Shown: positions 27,075 to 35,647 of the stretch, in pieces
How positions within the stretch are numbered: the first letter of the stretch is position 1
Layout of the letters: each line of letters opens with the position of its first letter
Source of the DNA: Rhodopirellula sp.
Lineage (GTDB): Bacteria; Planctomycetota; Planctomycetia; Pirellulales; Pirellulaceae
Assembly (NCBI GenBank): GCA_002701385.1
Contig: NZVD01000057.1
Span: 46,909-107,984, forward strand
Direction of reading: 5' to 3'
Length of the DNA stretch: 61,076 nucleotides
Translations under genes and position numbers: made by a program
Notes under the pieces: generated by a model
What the model saw: the letters and a program-made list of their open reading frames with translations, nothing else
Told to the model about the DNA's origin: nothing
Databases searched by the model: none

Positions 27075-27962
27075 TTAGCTCAGAATCTCGTGAAGCTGGA
27101 TGTGGAATTTACCGAGCTTACCGCCATAGTTTCCAGCGCCGATTCGTACTATATTCTCACCGGCCGCGGCCTGAATCACAGCCGCCATCGCTTCACCCAC
27201 TGCCTGTTCATCCACTCCGTCCACGACAATCTCGTAAGCTGCGACTGCATCTGCATGCAATTTGGATTCGACTCGCCCCTTCAATGTTGGGCAATAGGCA
27301 TCTGAGGTGGAAGCAGGCAGCGTTTTGTAGATCGATCCTACTTTACTCCCACTTCTTGCAACTCCGCCGGGGAACGGCGCGATCACGCCTCGAGTTGCTG
27401 CAACCGCTTCTGCGCCACGTCGAGCGGCAGCTAGAGCAGACGTCTTACATGATCCCTGTAGGATGACATTTCCACCGGCAACTCCTGCACGCACATTCAA
27501 CACATCCTGAACCAGGAATTCGCCATCCATCACAGGGATTCGCCAGTGGCGATCGTCGCCCAGTATCTTGGCTTTTTGGAATCCATCACCGAAGAAACGA
27601 ATTTGTTTTCCCAATGCAACTTGTTTATCACCATCTTCCAACCCGTCATAAACAGCGGTAGAAGGACAGGTCATCACACATTGTCCTACTCGATTGGGAA
27701 CGGCTTTCTGAAGTCCATCTGTGGAAAAACCGAAAATCAGGACCGCGGCACCAATACGTCCATCGGGCGTTTCTTCCTCCGAGAGATACTGCTCCACTCC
27801 GGCTTCAGCATCACAGGCAATGACCGATGAACTGTATCCGGTCAATTCTCTAAGCCCGGCATCTAACCAGTATTCATCAGCGGCTGTCACGATTAGCCTG
27901 ACGTATTTCATGCCAAAAGCTTCGGCAAAGGTATCTTCAACTTCGGTGTTACCGATATTCAC
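27075..27962 (-). CDS. fhcD: Formylmethanofuran-tetrahydromethanopterin N-formyltransferase
   Basis: Encodes 295 residues, the usual length (about 297). The enzyme transfers a formyl group between methanofuran and tetrahydromethanopterin in the H4MPT-linked C1 pathway. It begins MNIGNTEVEDTFAEAFGMKY and continues with GYSSSVIACDAEAGVE, PDGRIGAAVLIFGF, NRVGQCVMTCPSTAVYDGL and GYGGKLGK-like GNYGGKLGKFHI near the end; this series is characteristic of Ftr/FhcD proteins. In many bacteria fhcD lies in an fhcABCD cluster. Here no other subunit or H4MPT gene is near, and the neighbours are unrelated. Cytoplasmic. A 237-bp divergent region with a 13-bp repeat array separates its start from the J-like gene. 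Confidence 0.92.
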   Translation of the reverse strand: MNIGNTEVEDTFAEAFGMKYVRLIVTAADEYWLDAGLRELTGYSSSVIACDAEAGVEQYLSEEETPDGRIGAAVLIFGFSTDGLQKAVPNRVGQCVMTCPSTAVYDGLEDGDKQVALGKQIRFFGDGFQKAKILGDDRHWRIPVMDGEFLVQDVLNVRAGVAGGNVILQGSCKTSALAAARRGAEAVAATRGVIAPFPGGVARSGSKVGSIYKTLPASTSDAYCPTLKGRVESKLHADAVAAYEIVVDGVDEQAVGEAMAAVIQAAAGENIVRIGAGNYGGKLGKFHIQLHEILS

Positions 27963-28055
27963 GAAGGATTGCTCCGAATTGGAAAACTGGGGCCGTCAGT
28001 GTGGAACTTATCTATTTATGATGACTACGAGGCAACAGATTGCCAAGTAGCCCGT

Positions 28056-28102
28056 GAATCTTCAAATTGAATCTTCAAATTGAATCTTCAAATTGAAGAT
28101 TC
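28056..28102. repeat. Three tandem 13-bp repeats plus an inverted half-site
   Basis: The unit GAATCTTCAAATT occurs three times without a gap (28056-28068, 28069-28081, 28082-28094) and is followed by GAAGATTC (28095-28102), which is the reverse complement of GAATCTTC. The last unit can therefore form an 8-bp stem with a 5-nt loop. A TATAAT box starts 19 nt further on (28121-28126). It lies between the divergent fhcD and J-like genes. Confidence 0.85.
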
Positions 28103-28199
28103 AAATTCCGTTTGACGCGATATAATAAGATTAGTCGACCGTTTTTTCGGTCAGAGTTTAAATGTTCCTGTACGAATCGTACTTACCGGGGCCTCTTTG

Positions 28200-28850
28200 A
28201 TGAGCGAGCCATTTGATCCTTATCGTATTTGGCTGGGAATCCCAGCGGACCAACAGCCTCCTAGTCACTATCAGTTATTAGGTGTGGTGGAATTCGAATC
28301 TGACCCCGATGTGCTTGAAAATGCGGCGGATCGGCAGATGGCTCATGTACGCACATTTCAATCGGGTAAGCACAGCGAAGAGTCTCAGCGAATTCTAAAC
28401 GAAATCACTCAGGCTAAACTCTGTCTGCTCAAACCGGATAAACGAGCCGCTTATGAAGCCAAGCTAAAAGCACAAAAGCCTGTCTCTGCTCAAGTAACGG
28501 GTGAGCGAGCAATTCCTGTTTCTGCTTCACCAACGGCTCATCCGGCAATGAACCCTATGACTCCGACAGCCGGAACTGCCATACCTGTAGGCTCTGCACA
28601 ACAACGAGCCATTCCGGTAAGCCCCGTCCGCCCAGCAGAACATGCCATTAAAGTAACAGCAGATAATCCAACGGCTCATCTACCTGGTGTCGCTCGACCG
28701 AATGCAAAATCAGTTACCCGGCGAGCACGCCGCCGACGTGGTAATGCAGGCATTCCATGGGTATTAATTATGGGAGTGATGATCGGTGTGGGCTCCGTAA
28801 TCGCCATCGGTATGATCATTCTGAAAGCTACCGGAGCGGACGGGGAATAA
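28200..28850 (+). CDS. J-domain-like protein with C-terminal membrane anchor
   Basis: Encodes about 216 residues from ATG 28200 (TTG 28197 is adjacent). Residues about 5-90 (FDPYRIWLGIPADQQPPSHYQLLGV, shortened here to PSHYQLLGVVEFESDP, then VLENAADRQMAHVR and LLKPDKRAAYEAKL) have the helix order of a J domain, but the HPD motif needed to stimulate Hsp70 is absent. A Pro/Ala-rich linker (about 95-180) holds repeated AIPV boxes. A basic patch (RRARRRRG) precedes the terminal membrane segment IPWVLIMGVMIGVGSVIAIGM. Similar N-terminal domains occur, as I recall, in many planctomycete proteins of unknown role. The gap to the dehydrogenase gene is only 10 nt. Confidence 0.72.
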   Translation: MSEPFDPYRIWLGIPADQQPPSHYQLLGVVEFESDPDVLENAADRQMAHVRTFQSGKHSEESQRILNEITQAKLCLLKPDKRAAYEAKLKAQKPVSAQVTGERAIPVSASPTAHPAMNPMTPTAGTAIPVGSAQQRAIPVSPVRPAEHAIKVTADNPTAHLPGVARPNAKSVTRRARRRRGNAGIPWVLIMGVMIGVGSVIAIGMIILKATGADGE

Positions 28851-28860
28851 AGGCCATCAC

Positions 28861-29814
28861 ATGAGTAGATTCCGAATTCTCTTATCCGATGTCGCCTGGC
28901 CGGATACTCAAATAGAACAGCAACTTTGTGACGAAGCCAACGTTGAACTAGTCATCGCTCCGGATGCAAAAGAAGATACGCTGATCCGTTTGGCCGCAGA
29001 CTGTGATGCGATCCTCACCTGCTGGGGAACGATTACGGACAAGGTAATCGCAGCCGCTGGTGCTCGTTGTCAGGTAGTCAGCCGCATGGGTATTGGGCTA
29101 GATAACATAGACGTCGACTACTGCACTCAACATCAAATCCCCGTCACCAATGTGCCGGATTACTGTCTCCAGGAAGTCGCAGAGCACACGATAGCATCCG
29201 TGTTCTCATTGGGGCGACATATAAACACCTATAATCTGGCTAGTAAATCCGGAGCCTATGACCGTAGTGTGACGCCGCCTCTCAGAAGACTAAAGGGCCA
29301 AACACTGGGAATTGTTGGTCTTGGCAACATCGGCACTCGAGTTTCTGAACTGGCCAATGCACTTGGCTTTCGAATTCTTGGATACCGACAGGATATGTCC
29401 AAGTCGGTGCCGGGAGTGACACTCGTGTCCTTTGAACAGCTGTTGGCGGAAAGTGATTTTGTTACGTTGCACTTGCCTCTAACCGATTCCAATCATCACA
29501 TGTTGGATTCCAGTGCCTTTCAACAGATGAAGTCCTCGGCCTATCTAATCAATACATCCCGTGGTCCTTTGGTGGACCATTCAGCATTGGCGATTGCCTT
29601 GGAGCAGGGAGAAATAGCTGGAGCAGCCTTAGATGTTCAGGAACCTGAGCCACCGGATTTATCGCAACCTCCTTTCAACGACCCGCGAGTCATAATCACC
29701 CCGCATGCCGCTTTCGTTTCGGTCGAATCCCTAATCGCATTACGACTTAGTAGTGTTCAAAATACGCTCGATGTATTACTGCTCGGCGAGTCGAAAAACA
29801 CCGTCAATTTTTAA
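28861..29814 (+). CDS. D-isomer specific 2-hydroxyacid dehydrogenase
   Basis: Encodes 317 residues. It should oxidise or reduce a 2-hydroxy/2-keto acid with NAD(H); members include phosphoglycerate dehydrogenase (SerA), glyoxylate reductase and lactate dehydrogenase. Seen: GLGNIG nucleotide motif near residue 153, and the catalytic Arg (NTSRGPLVD, near 233), Glu (DVQEPEPPD, near 261) and His (TPHAAF, near 282). The typical LLNTAYHTGWYS-like second domain features of other subgroups are absent, and there is no C-terminal ACT domain as in many SerA proteins. Starts 10 nt after the J-like gene, so the two are probably one transcript. The substrate is unknown. Confidence 0.85.
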   Translation: MSRFRILLSDVAWPDTQIEQQLCDEANVELVIAPDAKEDTLIRLAADCDAILTCWGTITDKVIAAAGARCQVVSRMGIGLDNIDVDYCTQHQIPVTNVPDYCLQEVAEHTIASVFSLGRHINTYNLASKSGAYDRSVTPPLRRLKGQTLGIVGLGNIGTRVSELANALGFRILGYRQDMSKSVPGVTLVSFEQLLAESDFVTLHLPLTDSNHHMLDSSAFQQMKSSAYLINTSRGPLVDHSALAIALEQGEIAGAALDVQEPEPPDLSQPPFNDPRVIITPHAAFVSVESLIALRLSSVQNTLDVLLLGESKNTVNF

Positions 29815-29828
29815 CATAGTTCAGCATT

Positions 29829-29949
29829 AGGATTCGAACCTGTCGCCGTAGACCTTTCGGCCTATTTGAATCCTGACGGCGATGTGTTAATTTGAGTGCA
29901 CAGAGACCGAACGACTTAGGGCTGTGTTTATAACTACACCCTAAAGTCG
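29829..29949 (+). promoter_or_regulatory. Structured leader upstream of purE
   Basis: Two 7-bp inverted repeats interleave: AGGATTC (29829-29835) with GAATCCT (29868-29874), and TCGCCGT (29843-29849) with ACGGCGA (29876-29882), the order expected for an H-type pseudoknot or two competing hairpins. A third element, CGACTTAGGG (29912-29921), pairs with CCCTAAAGTCG (29939-29949) with one bulge. There is no T-run after it. No known purine or ZTP riboswitch consensus could be matched. Confidence 0.4.
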
Positions 29950-29970
29950 CAATTCTCTGAAGCAATATTC

Positions 29971-29977
29971 AAGGAGG
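29971..29977 (+). promoter_or_regulatory. Strong Shine-Dalgarno of purE
   Basis: AAGGAGG lies 6 nt before the ATG at 29984. It is a near-perfect match to the 16S anti-SD, much stronger than in most genes here, and fixes the purE start. Confidence 0.85.
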
Positions 29978-29983
29978 AATCCA

Positions 29984-30478
29984 ATGACCGAATCCAATGG
30001 ACCACTAGTTGGCATCATCATGGGGAGCAAATCTGATCTCCCTACGATGCAACATGCCTCAGATATTCTCACTCAATTCAAAGTGCCTCATGAATGTCGG
30101 GTAGTCTCTGCACATCGCACTCCCGAGTGGATGGTGGAGTATGCTAAAGATGCCGAAGAACGCGGTATTAAAGTCATTATTGCCGGAGCTGGGGGAGCAG
30201 CTCATTTACCAGGCATGGTAGCATCCTTGACGCCATTACCTGTGTTGGGAGTTCCCGTGAAATCCCGAGCTCTTTCAGGTTTGGATTCCTTACTTTCCAT
30301 CGTACAGATGCCTGGTGGCGTTCCAGTTGGAACACTCGCCATTGGGGATTCAGGGGCAAAAAATGCCGGACTACTTGCAATTCGCATCCTTTCTAACGAG
30401 TGTGATGAGCTACGAAGCAAATTGAAGGCTTTTGCTAAAGAGCAAACGGATCGAGTATTAGAGGATTCTGAGCTATGA
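29984..30478 (+). CDS. purE: N5-carboxyaminoimidazole ribonucleotide mutase
   Basis: Encodes 164 residues. It converts N5-CAIR to CAIR in purine synthesis, using the product of PurK. Seen: [20 protein letters not shown] at residues 9-28, SAHRTPEWM near 44-52 and [17 protein letters not shown] near 69-85, the class I PurE signatures with the catalytic His in SAHRT. The start is set by a strong Shine-Dalgarno. The stop overlaps the purK start by 4 nt, so the two enzymes are made together; the presence of purK supports the N5-CAIR (class I) route. Confidence 0.95.
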   Translation: MTESNGPLVGIIMGSKSDLPTMQHASDILTQFKVPHECRVVSAHRTPEWMVEYAKDAEERGIKVIIAGAGGAAHLPGMVASLTPLPVLGVPVKSRALSGLDSLLSIVQMPGGVPVGTLAIGDSGAKNAGLLAIRILSNECDELRSKLKAFAKEQTDRVLEDSEL

Positions 30479-31620
30479 GTCGAACCATTTTGCCTGGTGC
30501 AACACTTGGCATGTTGGGAAGTGGGCAATTAGGACGAATGTTTGCAGTCGCTGCCAAGCGACTCGGTTATCGTGTCCACGTCTTTTCTCCAGATAAGGAT
30601 TCACCCACCGGCCAGATAGCCGATTTGGAAGTGCAGGCGAATTACGACGACCTCGATGCCGTGGCTGCGTTTGCTCAAGATGTAGACGTCGTATCCTACG
30701 AATTCGAAAATGTGCCCGTCGACATGCTGGAAACCGTCGAACGTTACGCCCCTGTTTATCCAGGAGGCCACGTCCTCCACACAGCGCAGCACCGGATTCG
30801 TGAGAAGACATTCCTTCAATCAGCCGGCATTCCGGTTACTCCGTTCCACGCCATTCATTCTGCCGAAGACCTGCAAAAGATCGGAAACGCAGATGTCCCT
30901 GGTGTATTAAAGACGGCCACCCTTGGTTACGACGGAAAAGGGCAGATCAAAATTGAAAGTGTTGACGAATTAAAAGCAGCCTGGCAAGAACTAAACTGCG
31001 ACGAGGCGGTATTGGAACGCTGGGTTGATTTTGATTCAGAGCTATCTGTCGTCGCTGCCCGAGGGCACGATGGAACGACCGAGTTTTATGGCCCGATCGC
31101 CAACTCCCATAGTAATCACATTCTGGATATTTCTGTAACTCCCACAGGATTACCTGAGTCCGTTGCTAACGAAGCAATTGAAATCGCTCGAACAATCATG
31201 ACCGAATTGAATGTTGTCGGCGTGTTATGTGTCGAGTTCTTCCTCGCTTCCAATGGGAAATTACTGGTTAATGAATTGGCGCCTCGTCCCCATAATTCCG
31301 GACACCTGACTGTCGATGCGCATGTCACCTGTCAATTCGAACAACAGGTCCGAGCAATTTGTGGATTACCACTAGGAGCAACTACCCAACCTCGACCATC
31401 AGCAATGGCCAACCTCTTAGGAGATTTATGGCAGAATGGTGAACCAGACTGGGAACGTGCTATTGCAGTGAGTGACCTTAAATTACACCTCTACGGAAAA
31501 CAGGAAGCCCGCGTGGGCAGAAAAATGGGGCACCTCACGGTTATGGCCGACACACCAGACGAAGCTGCAAAAAAAGCCAGAGCTGCACGTGAAGCTCTGG
31601 TGAACAATTCCCCCAGCTAG
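30475..31620 (+). CDS. purK: N5-carboxyaminoimidazole ribonucleotide synthase
   Basis: Encodes 381 residues, normal for PurK. It uses ATP and bicarbonate to carboxylate AIR to N5-CAIR. It has the N-terminal pre-ATP-grasp domain ([22 protein letters not shown]), the ATP-grasp fold ([16 protein letters not shown] near residue 140) and the active-site stretch [11 protein letters not shown] near 248, followed by [14 protein letters not shown]. It overlaps purE by 4 nt. A near-identical 33-nt copy of 31207-31239 of this gene is found 10 kb away (41136-41168). Confidence 0.95.
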   Translation: MSRTILPGATLGMLGSGQLGRMFAVAAKRLGYRVHVFSPDKDSPTGQIADLEVQANYDDLDAVAAFAQDVDVVSYEFENVPVDMLETVERYAPVYPGGHVLHTAQHRIREKTFLQSAGIPVTPFHAIHSAEDLQKIGNADVPGVLKTATLGYDGKGQIKIESVDELKAAWQELNCDEAVLERWVDFDSELSVVAARGHDGTTEFYGPIANSHSNHILDISVTPTGLPESVANEAIEIARTIMTELNVVGVLCVEFFLASNGKLLVNELAPRPHNSGHLTVDAHVTCQFEQQVRAICGLPLGATTQPRPSAMANLLGDLWQNGEPDWERAIAVSDLKLHLYGKQEARVGRKMGHLTVMADTPDEAAKKARAAREALVNNSPS

Positions 31621-31929
31621 TCTGAATCTGTCGAAATGAAATACCTCTAGGCGACGGTTATTGCAACACTGGAATGGCCTGAAATGGGTTTCGATTCTTC
31701 GAGTATCTCCTGTGTAATTGTATCAATGCCGTAACTCGTCGATGACTCCTGGAGCCACATAGCGGCTTTTTAGCTAATGAAGTGGCTTTAATGGCTTAAT
31801 ACAATATGCAGGCTGAATAATGCTTGAGCGTTGCATTTATTTAACCATTATGACAACTACACTTCAGTAAAATTATTTCAGAGCTGAGCTATTCTTTTTC
31901 GTTAGCCATCAAAAGACCAAACCGCCTAC
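31621..31929 (+). other. Intergenic region between purK and the exported phosphoesterase-like gene
   Basis: 309 bp without a convincing gene. A weak intrinsic terminator may lie at 31753-31771 (AGCC ... GGCT followed by five T). The later part (31800-31925) is AT-rich and may hold the promoter of the next gene, but no clear -35/-10 pair was found. Confidence 0.4.
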
Positions 31930-33852
31930 ATGAGAAATATACCGATGCGACACATTCTTTTTTTATGGTTCATACAATTCATTCTTCAATCCGGTCAGTT
32001 GCTAGCCGACATACCGGAGCAACGACTTTTCCCAGCCTCGTCGGAATGGACATCAGTTAACGACAAATCCATCACAACCGATGGGAGCTGGAAAGATGAC
32101 CGTTTTCGCTTTGCTGATGCTGCTCATAAATACACCACTGAACACAACGCTTCTATGAGATGGAAATTCATCGGAAACTCTGTCGCTGTACGATTGGCCG
32201 GACAAAACACGTCTTCCTATCCCGGTACTGGTCTCCCCGCTCATGGAAAGTTAGCGATTTACATCGATGGGAAATTAACGAAATATATCTATCCAGCCCA
32301 ACAAGGTCGCGAATTTATTGCTGCGAATAATTTACCGCCTGGCCCTCACGAACTCGAACTCCGCCATCTTGCTAATCAGGATTCGTCCGGAGTTCGTATT
32401 GAAGGCTTCTTAACAGCTAATCAACCAATCGGTCTTCTAACTTTTCCGATCACGGCAGAGCTGCAGGAATACCTAAACGATGTTCGGATTATTGTTTCCC
32501 GTGAGGGGAAAACAGTGCGTTCCACAATCGGACGCAATTGGCTCACCGGCCAAGCCTCGATTTCCCTCCCGGTCGGTCAGGCCTACGACCTCCGTATTGA
32601 AGCCATCGGCTGGAATTCTCGTATCACAAAAACACCGATTATTGTGGCAGGCAAATCAAATATTATCCCGCCGGTCTATTTGTATCGTGATTCCAAAACC
32701 GTTCAATACCGCTTTCGTTATCCAAAGTTAAATAACCAGGCCGTTCGTACTAGCGGAGAACAATTCACCGCTCGTTTTCTAGGATTCGATGCGGACATCA
32801 AAGAAGTCCGAATTCAACGACAAATTGCAAAAGCGACCTTTTCTCGGGTGCTGCCGTTCAAAGAAGATATCCAAAAGGCATTTTACTATGACCGTCAAAT
32901 CGAGATCAGCTTGCCGGCAAACACACCACCGGGCGTCTACGATTTGGAGATAGATATTGTAGGTGGATCACGGACAGGCACCTGCCGGTCCCCATCCGCC
33001 GTGGTGGTCACCAACAAATATCCAAACAACCCTAAATTCCTCACGTTTGGACATCTCGATACCTCCGGACAATATCAGGCCGAGTATCTTCAACGTATTG
33101 CAACTATGGCTAATATTATTGGTGCCGATATGCTACTTGCCAGCAATTGCGTGAACCCGGCTTATATTTCAGGTGCATTAAGCAATTTAAATATGCCGCA
33201 TGTTGTTAACTTTGGCAATCATCAGGTTTACGGGCATCATCGCTGGTACGGCCCGGATCTGGGAAGCGTCACTTATGGCCCTAATCTAGTCGTTCTAAAT
33301 TACGGCCTACCATGGCACGAATCAATTGAACCAGTTATTGCCGAACTGCAAAAACATCACACCAAAAATATCAAAGTGATCAATGCTTTCGAACACAATG
33401 CACCAATATCGCTTTTGGATAATTTTAAAGTCGCATTGATTCATGACGCCCATGGACCTGGAGATAAGTTAATGAAGATGGGTCAAACTCCTACACAACG
33501 AGTTGGAAAGTCTAACTCGGTTAGTTTTCGCCTCGTTGAATTTGAAAACGGGCAGGTTGTTAGTGCAACCTATCACAACCATCCCACTGCACCGATTCCT
33601 TTTGGGAGGGAACAGCAATCTCCTTTGAGAGTTGAAAGGAGTTCTTCATCTTCGGCGACGGTCATCAATGAGTTTGATCAGACATTCGAGAATGCACAAA
33701 TTACATTTGTCGTACCTAATGCCAAGTACACCACAACAGCCGGTAGAGTCAAATCTATTGCTATAAGTGATGACGATACCCTCGCAGAGGTTATCGTAAC
33801 CATGAATATCAAAAGTAATAGCAAAACAAACATCAATTTAATTCGTCAATGA
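31930..33852 (+). CDS. Exported protein with degenerate metallophosphoesterase-like domain
   Basis: Encodes 640 residues (ATG 31945 is an alternative start). The N-terminus (MRHILFLWFIQFILQSG, cleavage near LLADI) is a Sec signal. Residues about 25-160 form a beta-sandwich or SGNH-like module that ends in HELELRHLANQDSSGVRIEGF. Residues about 170-360 are further Ig-like beta domains. Residues about 370-560 follow the order of a calcineurin-type phosphoesterase: FGHLD, MLLASN, VNFGNHQVYG, VINAFEHNAP and ALIHDAHGPG. The metal ligands DxH, GD and GHxH are replaced, so the fold may bind without hydrolysing. It is the first of three phosphoesterase-like genes. Fold assignment is tentative. Confidence 0.6.
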   Translation: MRNIPMRHILFLWFIQFILQSGQLLADIPEQRLFPASSEWTSVNDKSITTDGSWKDDRFRFADAAHKYTTEHNASMRWKFIGNSVAVRLAGQNTSSYPGTGLPAHGKLAIYIDGKLTKYIYPAQQGREFIAANNLPPGPHELELRHLANQDSSGVRIEGFLTANQPIGLLTFPITAELQEYLNDVRIIVSREGKTVRSTIGRNWLTGQASISLPVGQAYDLRIEAIGWNSRITKTPIIVAGKSNIIPPVYLYRDSKTVQYRFRYPKLNNQAVRTSGEQFTARFLGFDADIKEVRIQRQIAKATFSRVLPFKEDIQKAFYYDRQIEISLPANTPPGVYDLEIDIVGGSRTGTCRSPSAVVVTNKYPNNPKFLTFGHLDTSGQYQAEYLQRIATMANIIGADMLLASNCVNPAYISGALSNLNMPHVVNFGNHQVYGHHRWYGPDLGSVTYGPNLVVLNYGLPWHESIEPVIAELQKHHTKNIKVINAFEHNAPISLLDNFKVALIHDAHGPGDKLMKMGQTPTQRVGKSNSVSFRLVEFENGQVVSATYHNHPTAPIPFGREQQSPLRVERSSSSSATVINEFDQTFENAQITFVVPNAKYTTTAGRVKSIAISDDDTLAEVIVTMNIKSNSKTNINLIRQ

Positions 33853-33894
33853 TGACTCATACGTTTCGTAATTTCCAGTCAGGGTTAATAAAGT

Positions 33895-35487
33895 ATGCTC
33901 CATTACCGAATCAAGAAATCCGTACTACTAGGTATACTCATCAGCCTAACCCTGTCTGGCGAGAGGCTGGCAGGTCAAATTCAAACCAATTTCCAAATGC
34001 CTACGAAAGGCATCTGTGCACATCGGGGAGCTAGTGTATCCCATCCAGAAAATACGCTTGCCGCTTTTAAAGAGGCAATCAGGCTCGGTGCACATATGAT
34101 CGAACTCGACCTTGCCCTCTCGAAGGACGATGCAATTGTGGTCTTGCATGATTCCACGCTTGATCGCACCACCAATGGAAAAGGCCTGGTAAGCGATTGG
34201 TCGCTTAAGGAATTAAAAACTCTAGATGCGGGTAGTTTCAAAGCGACTCGCTTCAAGGGAGAACGGATCCCCACGTTTCAGGAGGTCCTTGCAATTATGC
34301 CCGAAAATATCTGGCTCAATGTACATCTCAAAGGGGGTACCGAGCTTGCAATCGCAGCCACGAAGGTGATCGTCGAGGAACAACGTCTTCACCAGTGTTT
34401 TTTAGCCTGCGGGACGAAGGCCGCCGAGGCAGCCCAAAAGACGGATCTCCGAATCAAGATCTGTAATATGGAAAAGCAGGGAAACGATTTACAATACGTT
34501 CGAGAATCCATTAACGCCGGAGCCGAATTTATCCAACTATTTGGCGGGATGTCTGTGGACCCCGTGTTAACTAAACTGGCACGGGAAAATAACTTGATCG
34601 TCAACTTTTGCTGTACCAATGACGAGGCGACTCTGAAAAGCTTATTTGAATCCGGGGTTGAATTCCCCTTGGTGGATGATCTCGCAAAAATGATAAAGAT
34701 CGCTGTTGACGATGGGATAAAGCTTAATCAGCCAATTTATCGCGCCCGTAATCTACCAACTCAAATCGCGACTCCAATCTCTCTACTTACAAAACGTATT
34801 GCTTTAGAGAAAGGAATGGCAACTCAGGGGCTGGCAATTTCAGACCAACATTACTTCACTTCAAACGCCGGATCAATTGTCCGCTATACCAAGCAATGGA
34901 AGTTCGTGGAAGAAAAGAAAATACGCCTGCCCGGAGTGAATCACATCGGCGCCATTGATTACCACAACGGCTATCTTTGGGCTGGTTTTCTTAACGGACC
35001 GGAAAACGGTCAGTATGATGCGGCTAATGATAAAGCTATTGTGGCTAAAATCAATGCAAAGACACTCGAAGTATCCATGTCATGGGACCTGACATCTAAA
35101 CTCAACTGGATAGACCCTGTTTGCTTCGATGGTCGCCACTTATGGATAGGAGATCTGAGTGATCTTGGAATTCATCGCTATCGCTTTGATGGTGAGGAAA
35201 TAGTGCATACCGGTACACTTCGATATCCCAAAGAGATGCATTTTTCGCAAGGTATTCGAATAAAGAATAATAACTTGTACTCCATTCATACTTTTGGATC
35301 GATGGATGGTCTGTTTGAATTCCCCTTGCCTGCCGAACTAAACGAATCACCAGTAACGCCTACCAGAGCTTGGAGAATCCCCGAACTCTTCACACATACG
35401 GAAGGCTTTGCATTCGTTCCAGGAAACGACCTTGAAATCTGGCATGCTCAATATCGTTATGTGGACAAGATAAAGCTGAAAAACTAA
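33895..35487 (+). CDS. Glycerophosphodiester phosphodiesterase fused to a beta-propeller
   Basis: Encodes 530 residues. After a Sec signal peptide (residues about 8-25), residues about 40-285 are a GDPD domain: CAHRGASVSHPENTLAAF, then GAHMIELDLALSKDD and VVLHDSTLDRTTNGKG. These hold the catalytic His pair and the Glu/Asp ligands. Residues about 300-530 show repeated beta-strands (TQGLAISDQHYFTSN; GAIDYHNGYLWAGF; GRHLWIGDLSDLGIHRYRF; GFAFVPGNDLEIWHAQYRY) like the blades of a quinoprotein or NHL-type propeller. It should release glycerol phosphate or a sugar phosphate from an extracellular diester. It begins 43 nt after the phosphoesterase-like gene, so the two may be co-transcribed. Confidence 0.85.
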   Translation: MLHYRIKKSVLLGILISLTLSGERLAGQIQTNFQMPTKGICAHRGASVSHPENTLAAFKEAIRLGAHMIELDLALSKDDAIVVLHDSTLDRTTNGKGLVSDWSLKELKTLDAGSFKATRFKGERIPTFQEVLAIMPENIWLNVHLKGGTELAIAATKVIVEEQRLHQCFLACGTKAAEAAQKTDLRIKICNMEKQGNDLQYVRESINAGAEFIQLFGGMSVDPVLTKLARENNLIVNFCCTNDEATLKSLFESGVEFPLVDDLAKMIKIAVDDGIKLNQPIYRARNLPTQIATPISLLTKRIALEKGMATQGLAISDQHYFTSNAGSIVRYTKQWKFVEEKKIRLPGVNHIGAIDYHNGYLWAGFLNGPENGQYDAANDKAIVAKINAKTLEVSMSWDLTSKLNWIDPVCFDGRHLWIGDLSDLGIHRYRFDGEEIVHTGTLRYPKEMHFSQGIRIKNNNLYSIHTFGSMDGLFEFPLPAELNESPVTPTRAWRIPELFTHTEGFAFVPGNDLEIWHAQYRYVDKIKLKN

Positions 35488-35647
35488 GCCTAGAAGGATG
35501 TGTTTAGGAGATTTCCTCTAACCATTTAAAATTGAAAAGGCTGTAATCCGCAGGACTTATCAACAAACGGCGTAACACGGAAATGTGAATTCCAGCTGTC
35601 GGATTGTAAATCCCAAGCGAGAGAACCGCGTATAGAGATGTGTTTCT

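Noticed and set aside
27029-27466. Plus-strand frames opposite fhcD
   Set aside because: Shadows of a strongly conserved gene; the translations are Arg/Leu/His-rich without any motif.
28137-28152. GACCG-T6-CGGTC as an intrinsic terminator
   Set aside because: The T-run is in the loop, not after the stem, and the hairpin lies within the leader of the next gene.
29829-29882. GATTCGAACC at 29831-29840 looked like the T-loop of a minus-strand tRNA
   Set aside because: No acceptor stem, anticodon arm or D-arm could be folded around it; it belongs to the interleaved repeats of the purE leader.
33849-34034. Short plus-strand frame overlapping the end of the phosphoesterase-like gene and the start of the GDPD gene
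   Set aside because: It overlaps both real genes and its protein has no signal peptide or motif.
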